From positions 1 through 50,931 of the forward strand of contig JAMCZI010000032.1 of the NCBI GenBank assembly GCA_023485545.1: 50,931 bases of DNA, given 5' to 3'. Positions 41,225-48,004 of this stretch are shown one piece after another. The translations under genes and the position numbers were made by a program. Under the pieces are notes generated by a model. It searched no databases, had not been told where the DNA came from, and saw nothing but the letters and a program-made list of their open reading frames with translations. The DNA comes from Candidatus Martarchaeota archaeon. GTDB lineage: Archaea; Micrarchaeota; Micrarchaeia; Micrarchaeales; Micrarchaeaceae. Positions within the stretch are counted from its first letter, which is position 1, and every line of letters begins with the position of its first letter.

Positions 41225-42550
41225 ATGGAGAAAGTTTATGACTTGATTATTGTTGGAGGGGGAATAACAGGATCAGCACTGCTATTTGCCGCAAGCAGGT
41301 ACACAGGCATAAAAAACATATTGCTGCTTGAGAAATACGACAAGCTCGCAACTCTGAACTCGAGCGCAAGAAGCAACTCCCAAACCCTTCATGTAGGGGA
41401 CGTAGAAACTAATTATACACCAGAAAAGGCGCTGAAAGTCAAGCAGGAGGCAACCTTCCTCCTCAACTACACAAGGAAGTTCGTGGAAGACTACGAAAAG
41501 GAGAAGGTCATACAGCAATGTCAGAAGATGGTGCTTGGGGTCGGCGACGAGGAGGCTGAGTCGCTCGAGAAGACGTATGAGAGCATAAGTTCCAGCTACC
41601 CCGGGCTTAAGGTTATAGGCAGGAAGGAGCTTGAGGCACTTGAACCAAGGACCATTAAGGGAAGGCCGAAGGATGAGAAGGTGAGCGCCCTGCTATCCGA
41701 CATGGGGTACATGCTCAACTTCGGCAACGTTGCTGAAACATTCCTGAAGAATGCACTAACCTCAAAGGGAAAGAGAATAGAGGTAAAGTTCAACAGCCCA
41801 GTTACAAAGGTTGAGAGGGGCGACGACTATTACAGGGTGTACACACGCGGCGGTGTCTTCAAGGCTTCGTTCGTGGCGTTTGAAGCCGGAACGTACAGCC
41901 TTTACTTCGCAAAAAAGCTTGGCTACGACAAGGGCCTTTCCATACTAGCGATAGGGGGTGGATATTATTTTTCGAAGAGGCTGCTCAATGGTAAGGTTTA
42001 TAGGGTGCAGCACGGAGGCATACCATTCGCCGCAATACACGCTGACCCGGACATAACCAACCCTGATGTGATAAGATATGGACCGACAGTAACGCTTGAG
42101 GTTGAGCTGGAAAAGGGCCATCCGGAGACCATACCTGATTACATAAAGACCTTCAATACTGACGCGAAGAATATTGCAGCAATAAACAGGATACTGATGA
42201 ATGAGGACATAAAGCGCATAATAGACAGCAACATGGCGTACTCTCTTCCAGTAGTGGGGAAGCACAGGTTCGTGGACAATGAGGCTAAAAAAATAATACC
42301 AAACATAAAATATGATGACATATGGATAGACAGGGCAACAGGAGGCATAAGGCCGCAGATAGTTGATGAGAACAAAGGAGCGCTTGTACTTGGGGAGGCA
42401 AAGCTTCAGAAAGAAGGAATGATATTCAACATAACGCCTTCGCCTGGCGCCAGTTCATGCTTAGGAAGCGCGCTTGACGACATCGCTTACATAAGCAAGT
42501 ACATAGACGCCAAATTCGACAGGGAAGCGTTCATGGCAGAGCTTGGGTGA
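41225..42550 (+). CDS. mqo: Malate:quinone oxidoreductase-like flavoprotein
   Basis: Membrane-peripheral FAD enzyme of 441 aa, oxidising malate to oxaloacetate with electrons to quinone. Rossmann motif DLIIVGGGITGSALLFAASRY, then the family signature SARSNSQTLHVGDVETNYT and DRATGGIRPQIVDENKGALVLG near the C-terminus. The related 2-hydroxyglutarate oxidases are an alternative. Divergent from citrate synthase over about 105 bp; its GGGTGA stop doubles as the ribosome site of the next gene. Confidence 0.9.
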   Translation: MEKVYDLIIVGGGITGSALLFAASRYTGIKNILLLEKYDKLATLNSSARSNSQTLHVGDVETNYTPEKALKVKQEATFLLNYTRKFVEDYEKEKVIQQCQKMVLGVGDEEAESLEKTYESISSSYPGLKVIGRKELEALEPRTIKGRPKDEKVSALLSDMGYMLNFGNVAETFLKNALTSKGKRIEVKFNSPVTKVERGDDYYRVYTRGGVFKASFVAFEAGTYSLYFAKKLGYDKGLSILAIGGGYYFSKRLLNGKVYRVQHGGIPFAAIHADPDITNPDVIRYGPTVTLEVELEKGHPETIPDYIKTFNTDAKNIAAINRILMNEDIKRIIDSNMAYSLPVVGKHRFVDNEAKKIIPNIKYDDIWIDRATGGIRPQIVDENKGALVLGEAKLQKEGMIFNITPSPGASSCLGSALDDIAYISKYIDAKFDREAFMAELG

Positions 42551-42554
42551 TGGA

Positions 42555-43277
42555 TTGTACACCGTAGTATTGAAGGTCGGAGGCGCTGCGGTGAGCAACA
42601 AGGTCACTGGCGAGTACTTTGGAGAGGAAGTAGCGAGAAGGCTAGTTCGTGAATTAAGGAGGGACATAAGATTTGTAATAGTGCAGGGCGCTGGGTACAT
42701 AGGTCATCAGATAGCTATAGAGAGGAGGATAAGCAGGCTGAACGGCAACCAGGAGGCCTGGGCTTACCTCAGGTACAAGATAGCAGAATCAGCAATGGTA
42801 ACGCTGCGCGAACTTGTCTCAAACCAATTTCCAGCAATATACCTGCCAGTGAACACGATGGTACGAACGCGCGATGGAAAGATATACAAGTCGGATTACA
42901 GCGCGATTGTTGAATATCTTGATAGGGGTTTCATCCCTTTCACGCACTCCGACGGACCGATAGACACAGAAAGAGGGTTGTCAGTGCTTTCTGGCGATGC
43001 GATAGTGTCTGACATTGCGCGCAGCATAGGGGCAAGGATGGCTGTATACTGCAGCGACATAGACGGGATCGAAATGGAAGATGGAAGTGTTGTGAGCAGG
43101 ATAGACAATTTAGATCCTACTGGAATCAGGTTCCGTAAATCCGGAGCAGATGTGTCTGGAGGAATTGCGAACAAGATTGCCGAGGCTCATGCGTCAGGGG
43201 TAGAATCCTACATAGCGAATCTCAGGCGGGACGGAGCGCTTTCTGAAATTTTGAGCAGGATAAGCGCAAACGAATAG
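42555..43277 (+). CDS. Isopentenyl phosphate kinase-like kinase
   Basis: Amino-acid-kinase fold protein, about 240 aa. VVLKVGGAAVSNKVTG is the ATP-binding start, VIVQGAGYIGHQIA corresponds to the glycine-rich GHP block with the substrate His of isopentenyl phosphate kinase, and VLSGDAIVSDIARSIGARMAVYCSDIDG is the C-terminal nucleotide site. The archaeal mevalonate pathway uses IPK to make IPP, so this may supply lipid precursors. TTG 42555 sits exactly 4 nt after the Mqo stop; the ORF track starts 12 nt earlier. Confidence 0.82.
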   Translation: MYTVVLKVGGAAVSNKVTGEYFGEEVARRLVRELRRDIRFVIVQGAGYIGHQIAIERRISRLNGNQEAWAYLRYKIAESAMVTLRELVSNQFPAIYLPVNTMVRTRDGKIYKSDYSAIVEYLDRGFIPFTHSDGPIDTERGLSVLSGDAIVSDIARSIGARMAVYCSDIDGIEMEDGSVVSRIDNLDPTGIRFRKSGADVSGGIANKIAEAHASGVESYIANLRRDGALSEILSRISANE

Positions 43278-43315
43278 GATATATATCTGGATTCGCGCAT
43301 TATATTCTGATCTTG

Positions 43316-44365
43316 ATGCCGTTTAAAGCAGTAGATGGGGAGAGCGTCGACAGGGACAAGACAGAGCTGTTGAGGCAAAATGAGGGCATGGGAGAGATAG
43401 CCGAAGCATTTGACATAATAGGTCCTCCAAGAATGCTCATGATAAAGCACTTCGATTCGATATTGTCTGACAACCCATCGGATTCAAGAACAAAGGGATT
43501 CATACGGGTTTTATCGGAAGGCGACTTCACGAATGAAGAGTACATAGCCGCAAAGAAGGCTTTTATGATACTTAAGGACATGAAGCACGGGAACGTCCAT
43601 TACAGGCATGATGACTTCTTATCGGTCTCGAGCTCGTACGCTGACATGGAGGAGGATTACATAGTGTGCAAGGGCGACATTGAGGCGGAGTTCGGAGAGG
43701 AAATAGAGAGATACATAAGAGACGGGGTGTACTGCGAAGGAAAAGTCTACATGTTCGATGGGTTCAAAGATATTGAGGTGAGGGGGCTTGAACGCGACAT
43801 GCAGGGTGCCGGATCCTATTATGGTAATGTCAAAGACACGGTCTTTTACGTCTACGACTCTTCCAAAATGCGTGTGCGAGAGGTTCACGGATCGCTCTTC
43901 GGGGAGTATTATGACGAATCGGGGAACAGGGCATTTGTAGTCGAGGACGGCGAAAAAGTTGTTGCGATAGTAAATTTCAACGTGTCGAGAAGGCTGGGGA
44001 AGATGGAACTGGAGAGGATTGCGGACATTACGAAGTCGAAGGCCGAAAAGATTTATGAAATGTTCGACAGCAGCTATGAAGGTGATGCTGATAGCCAGAA
44101 CAGGGGTTATGTGAAGATTGCGATGGGCAAAAACAATGTTGACGACTATCAGGGAAGACCATTGGTGGTGATAGGGACGCTGAGGGAAGGCAGCAGGTTC
44201 ATGCTTATAACTTCAAACAGCAGGACATGGGAAGCCTACCTTGACGATTATCCAGTGTCTTTTTCGATAGAAAACTATCCCGGATTTACGGAACCTGATG
44301 ACGGGGTTTATGAAATCAAAAGCTCTTCCTTCCAAAAAATTACGGACAACAGCTCGCTCGAATGA
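43316..44365 (+). CDS. Hypothetical acidic protein, 349 aa
   Basis: Large soluble protein I do not recognise, rich in Asp, Glu and Tyr, with no membrane helix or nucleotide motif. Two parts can be guessed: a helical first third (DFTNEEYIAAKKAFMILKDM) and a beta-rich remainder (GVYCEGKVYMFDGFKDIEVRG; GEYYDESGNRAFVVEDGEKVVAIVNF). ATG 43316 is preceded by a TATA-like gatatatatc about 30 nt upstream, suggesting leaderless expression. A hairpin terminator follows about 70 nt after the stop. Confidence 0.78.
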   Translation: MPFKAVDGESVDRDKTELLRQNEGMGEIAEAFDIIGPPRMLMIKHFDSILSDNPSDSRTKGFIRVLSEGDFTNEEYIAAKKAFMILKDMKHGNVHYRHDDFLSVSSSYADMEEDYIVCKGDIEAEFGEEIERYIRDGVYCEGKVYMFDGFKDIEVRGLERDMQGAGSYYGNVKDTVFYVYDSSKMRVREVHGSLFGEYYDESGNRAFVVEDGEKVVAIVNFNVSRRLGKMELERIADITKSKAEKIYEMFDSSYEGDADSQNRGYVKIAMGKNNVDDYQGRPLVVIGTLREGSRFMLITSNSRTWEAYLDDYPVSFSIENYPGFTEPDDGVYEIKSSSFQKITDNSSLE

Positions 44366-44433
44366 ACGACGGTGCGATATTTTACGTGCCGGGCTGTAAA
44401 GAGCGCACAGTCATTTGCTTGCCAAAAGCATAA

Positions 44434-44457
44434 AAGGCGGCAAAGCCGCCTTGTTTT
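44434..44457 (+). terminator. Perfect 8-bp hairpin with T tract
   Basis: AAGGCGGC and GCCGCCTT pair perfectly around AAA, followed by gtttt. It lies about 70 nt past the 349-aa gene and looks like an intrinsic terminator. Confidence 0.7.
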
Positions 44458-44464
44458 CCAGGTG
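44445..44464 (+). repeat. 20-bp repeat, copy 1 (19/20 identical to 44614-44633)
   Basis: gccgccttgttttccaggtg here and gccgacttgttttccaggtg at 44614-44633 differ at one base; 15 bases in a row (CTTGTTTTCCAGGTG) are identical. The second copy contains the HerA ribosome site. Confidence 0.85.
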
Positions 44465-44470
44465 TGCCGG

Positions 44471-44500
44471 ATTTCTCCGGCAATTATATTTCTCCGGCAA
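44471..44500 (+). repeat. 13-bp direct repeat next to the HerA promoter
   Basis: ATTTCTCCGGCAA occurs at 44471-44483 and 44488-44500, a 17-bp period. The first copy also forms a GCCGG/CCGGC hairpin with upstream bases. The second abuts the TATA-like aaaatatttaaatc at 44499-44512, so a repressor or activator site is plausible. Confidence 0.75.
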
Positions 44501-44512
44501 AATATTTAAATC
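44499..44512 (+). promoter_or_regulatory. TATA element of the HerA-like gene
   Basis: aaaatatttaaatc is the strongest AT box in the 273-nt gap before the gene; it would give a leader of about 100 nt, longer than elsewhere in the window. Other candidates are 44541-44552 (agtataaataat) and 44591-44602 (ctctataaaacg). Confidence 0.4.
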
Positions 44513-44613
44513 TTTTCTTTAGTTACATATTTGTGTAGTAAAGTATAAATAATTTCTTAGAGTAAAATACATGGAAAATGCGTGCCGACGCTCTATAAAA
44601 CGGATGTGGCTTG

Positions 44614-44633
44614 GCCGACTTGTTTTCCAGGTG
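44614..44633 (+). repeat. 20-bp repeat, copy 2, containing a ribosome site
   Basis: Second copy of the repeat at 44445-44464, 169 bp downstream; its AGGTG is the ribosome-binding site of the HerA-like ATG at 44639. Confidence 0.85.
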
Positions 44634-44638
44634 GTACA

Positions 44639-46663
44639 ATGGGAGAAAGAAAAGAAAGAGAGTTAGCGGAAGCAGGGCTTGACAAAGCTCTAAGAAGCAT
44701 TGTAAAAGAGGAATGCACGAAGGCATATCTCAATGACGAAATCGCTAATGGGGTTGTTTCGCAAGTTGCGGGGCACATCAAAAGCGTATTGCGTGCATTT
44801 GAGGTCGCCAGGCAATATGCAAATAAGGGGCTCGGAAAGAGATACACATTTGAGGTAAAGGTTGACGCCTCAGGGGTGCACGAGTCCAGCCTGGCGCACG
44901 ACGAAGCAGGGATGGGTCCTCTCCCACCCCACCGGATTAATATTTTTGCCCTTTTAAGGGCCCTGAAGGAAATTGCCTCTAGGCCTCTCAGAAAAATATT
45001 GGCGAGGCGCAATCTAATTGTACTTGGACGCCGGCTTTACAGGTTGACACCTTCTCATTCGTCTACCGTAAGAATAAGCAGGGCTTCTCTTCAGTATTCG
45101 GGGGAAAACGGATGGAAATGGACAAAGGCAAGGGGGCGACTGGCACTTGACGCGGCGCAGTCTGCAAACAGGCACATTGTGATCGTTGGCTCGTCAGGCT
45201 ACGGAAAAAGCACAATGCTCGAGACAATAGCCGGCGGGATATGTGGTTTAGGCGTTCCTATAGTGATGTTCGACGCACATGGTGAACATCGTAGCATGAT
45301 ATCCTCGCTTGGGGGCAGGGCGCACGACTCTTCGATTTCAGGCATAAACATCTTATCGCTTGATGGGACTTCGGAGAAGACTAGGGCGAGGGAGGTTTCC
45401 TATGCGATAGCCAGGACGTACTCCCTCGGATATCTGCAAAGACTTAAGCTGAACCAGTGCATATTGTATACATACAGGAAGTTCAGAGGAGCGGGAAGAG
45501 AGCCAGCAATCAGAGACCTGATCGCAGAGATAAACATATTCATAAGAAGGTCGAGATCAGCAGCCGAGAAGAACAGGCTCTACCAGATAAAGGACAGGGT
45601 AGAGGAACTTGATTATGGCACATTTTCAGAGGATGTATTCTCCATAAAGGAAGTTTTCAGCAGCGTGAATTCCTTCGATCTGTCGCGCATATATGGAGCC
45701 GACGCTAAAATGCTCTACATTGAGGAGCTGCTCAAGAGGCTCTATTCAAGGATGCCTGAGGCTAAAGCCGGAAGCATGCCGCGAATGTACATAATGATAG
45801 ACGAGGGCAGATCGATGATAGAGAACTCAGGGGCTTCGGCGGAAATAGTCAACAGCATCATGGAGGAGGGAAGGAAATTTGGGTATGCAGTGGTGCTGGT
45901 GGCACACAACGCTTCGGAGCTCAGCAAGCAAATCATAAGCAATGCAGGCACTCTGATAGCTTTCAGGTCAAAGGAGCCGTCGGACCTGAATTACATAGCC
46001 AACATAGTTTCAGGTGGGATGCAGAATATGCAGGAGGTTAAGAGCATGATGGCAAGGCTTGACGTGGGCCAGGCTATTGTGGCTGGCGGCTCGATTGGAA
46101 CACCTACTGTGATAGGGGTGCACAGGCGCCGTTACACGCAAGAACATGGAAAGGGCTGGCAGGATTCTTTATATGAAAAGCTTGCCGTGCCTGTGCTTCT
46201 GAAGGACGTAGTTGTGGAGGACGACATGCAGCTTAGCCGCGCTCTATATTCATTGCTGAATTCAGGAAAGGCAGAAATGTTCGATTTCAAGCTTAACGGG
46301 GCGAATGAGAGGTGGGTGATGCGGAAGAGCAATCAGAGTGCAGAACACGCAGTGATGGTGAAAAAGATAGCTGAGAGCGCATCGTCGTCAGGACTCTGGT
46401 GCCGTATATACAACAACTCTAAAGGACCAGACCTGGTAGTCTATCTGGGAGGCAAAAAGATAGCTATAGAGTATGAAACTGGGAGGAAGGCCATAGAAGA
46501 TAGTGTGAGGATGATAGCGTCTCGAAATCGAAGTTTTTCCAGGACGATAGTAGTTGTGAACGATTCACACGTAAATGAATACAAGAACGCTTTGCTTGAT
46601 GGTACGCTGGTTGTCGGTGCATCTGAAGCAATGCGTACCGGAATTAAGGAGTTGCTGGCTTAA
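44639..46663 (+). CDS. HerA-like ATPase fused to PD-(D/E)XK-like domain
   Basis: 674 aa from ATG 44639 (GGTGG-taca-ATG); the ORF-track start at 44582 has no support. Helical N-terminus (1-150), then a HerA/VirB4-type motor: Walker A GSSGYGKST at 184-192, Walker B IMIDEG at 385-390, and FGYAVVLVAHNASELSKQIISNAG with the later sensor region. The last 80 residues look like a restriction-endonuclease fold: PDLVV (Asp598), then KKIAIEYETGRK with Glu611 and Glu613. HerA proteins pump DNA and act with nucleases in repair, conjugation or phage defence. Nuclease activity is inferred; the usual catalytic Lys is replaced by Glu. Confidence 0.82.
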   Translation: MGERKERELAEAGLDKALRSIVKEECTKAYLNDEIANGVVSQVAGHIKSVLRAFEVARQYANKGLGKRYTFEVKVDASGVHESSLAHDEAGMGPLPPHRINIFALLRALKEIASRPLRKILARRNLIVLGRRLYRLTPSHSSTVRISRASLQYSGENGWKWTKARGRLALDAAQSANRHIVIVGSSGYGKSTMLETIAGGICGLGVPIVMFDAHGEHRSMISSLGGRAHDSSISGINILSLDGTSEKTRAREVSYAIARTYSLGYLQRLKLNQCILYTYRKFRGAGREPAIRDLIAEINIFIRRSRSAAEKNRLYQIKDRVEELDYGTFSEDVFSIKEVFSSVNSFDLSRIYGADAKMLYIEELLKRLYSRMPEAKAGSMPRMYIMIDEGRSMIENSGASAEIVNSIMEEGRKFGYAVVLVAHNASELSKQIISNAGTLIAFRSKEPSDLNYIANIVSGGMQNMQEVKSMMARLDVGQAIVAGGSIGTPTVIGVHRRRYTQEHGKGWQDSLYEKLAVPVLLKDVVVEDDMQLSRALYSLLNSGKAEMFDFKLNGANERWVMRKSNQSAEHAVMVKKIAESASSSGLWCRIYNNSKGPDLVVYLGGKKIAIEYETGRKAIEDSVRMIASRNRSFSRTIVVVNDSHVNEYKNALLDGTLVVGASEAMRTGIKELLA

Positions 46664-47515
46664 TCACCTGTTTTCCAGAAAATCAGCAAATTCCGTCATC
46701 TTCAAATAATTCCATACAGTAATTGAGGCGAACCGCTGGTAATACTCTTCCATGTGCGGCAGAAGCCGTTCCGAAATTGCAGCCCTGCCTGGATAGGCAG
46801 TTGCGCTTTCCTTCATATAATCAGAGATCGGCTTCCTGCCTGAAAGGTGCATACCCTCGGAAAGCATCCCATTCGGAGCAAAATAATCGAGAAGCGCATC
46901 GGCGAAGGCAGAGGCCTCCACAGATTTCTGCTTGAGGAAGCCGCCCTGTAATATGCGGTTGCGTATAAGGGTGCGTAGGACCACACCTATGGCAAGCGCG
47001 GGCTCCTCCTTTATCCTGTGATTTATCGTAAGGGATATTGCAGTCTCGCCAGCATTGTAGTAAAGCATGTTGCACGAAAGCCTCCCGTGTATGTTCTCGG
47101 TCAGTACGATGACAAGGGTCTTGGGCAGGTCTATGTCGAAAATCTTGTGCACCACAGGCTCAAACAGCGCTGCGGACTTGTAGGTGCGGATAAATGATTT
47201 CTTAAATGAGCGAAAAGTGCCGCTATGCCTGCTCATCATTGGTATGGATGCCCTATCAACAAGTTTTTTTGCTTCTTTTGACTTGAGAGATTCTATCTGC
47301 TTCTGGTTGTCGTGCACGACTGCGCTGTAGAATGCTTCCCTATCCTTCCCCAACCGGTGTATCGCATGTGCGGCGAGCGTAGACCTGTAGAAATCCTTGC
47401 CGTAGAGCATTGGATATAGCTTCATTATTTCAGGCATCGAGCTAGAGACGAAGAAAGACTCGTTTATGTATGCGAGCTTGCGTATCGTATTGCCTGTAGA
47501 AAATTTTATTCTCAC
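46664..47515 (-). CDS. Hypothetical protein, 283 aa
   Basis: Soluble protein of unknown family. The N-terminal half is helical and basic (KKLVDRASIPMM; FRSFKKSFIRTYKSA), the second half includes strands (KTLVIVLTENIHGRLSCNMLYY) and helices. No nucleotide motif. It starts at GTG immediately after the acylphosphatase stop, so the two form an operon, and ends exactly at the HerA-like stop in convergent orientation. Confidence 0.75.
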   Translation of the reverse strand: MRIKFSTGNTIRKLAYINESFFVSSSMPEIMKLYPMLYGKDFYRSTLAAHAIHRLGKDREAFYSAVVHDNQKQIESLKSKEAKKLVDRASIPMMSRHSGTFRSFKKSFIRTYKSAALFEPVVHKIFDIDLPKTLVIVLTENIHGRLSCNMLYYNAGETAISLTINHRIKEEPALAIGVVLRTLIRNRILQGGFLKQKSVEASAFADALLDYFAPNGMLSEGMHLSGRKPISDYMKESATAYPGRAAISERLLPHMEEYYQRFASITVWNYLKMTEFADFLENR

Positions 47516-47818
47516 TTACCACACCGTTTCAAACTTAGATGGAGAGCTGTTGTCGATAGGCGCGAGGGTTTTTTCTATGCTAAAAACTGAGGGCCCGCCG
47601 TCATATGAGACGTTTATCTCTTCCATGAAAAGCTCAAGATCTGCAGCCGTGCCAAAGGCCTTTACCTCTACGCTTCCGTCTTCGAGATTCTTCACATAGC
47701 CGAGTATACCGTGCTTCTTCGCTATAGAGGCTACGAGTGCCCTGTACCCCACCCCCTGAACTACGCCGTGCACTCTAAGCAGGAAGCAGGACTTGGGCCT
47801 AGAATCGTTGTTGGCCAT
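47516..47818 (-). CDS. acyP: Acylphosphatase
   Basis: Small alpha/beta enzyme hydrolysing carboxyl-phosphate bonds, 100 aa. The phosphate-binding signature LRVHGVVQGVGYRALV with its Arg, and GILGYVKNLEDGSVEV with the catalytic Asn, are both intact. Slightly long at the N-terminus (MANNDSRPKSC). Operon with the 283-aa gene. Metabolic role is not predictable from context. Confidence 0.94.
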   Translation of the reverse strand: MANNDSRPKSCFLLRVHGVVQGVGYRALVASIAKKHGILGYVKNLEDGSVEVKAFGTAADLELFMEEINVSYDGGPSVFSIEKTLAPIDNSSPSKFETVW

Positions 47819-47910
47819 GCAATTGTACCCAGTTTGTATTTTAGTTGTAGAACTTTGGTATGCACAACGATGGCATATTCTCTCCTGAGATATTTATTAC
47901 TGATTGTTTG

Positions 47911-47938
47911 CCTTTTCTTGCTGCAAAACAGGAAAAGG
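47911..47938. repeat. Inverted repeat upstream of the aconitase promoter
   Basis: CCTTTTC and GAAAAGG (7 bp) flank CTG-caaaa-CAG, giving a nested inverted repeat about 30 nt upstream of the aconitase TATA element. It may be an operator or the end of an unseen transcript. Confidence 0.5.
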
Positions 47939-47966
47939 ACAGGAATACAAACAAAAAATGGGAAAA

Positions 47967-47976
47967 GTTATAAATA
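47967..47976 (+). promoter_or_regulatory. TATA element of the aconitase gene
   Basis: gttataaata lies 29-38 nt before ATG 48005, leaving a very short leader with ttggtg as the ribosome site. Confidence 0.55.
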
Positions 47977-48004
47977 CGGAAACAGAAATTAACTTGGTGT
48001 ATAC

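Noticed and set aside
44582-44638. GTG 44582 as start of the HerA-like protein
   Set aside because: ATG 44639 has an AGGTGG site 4 nt upstream, while the extra 19 residues have no domain value.
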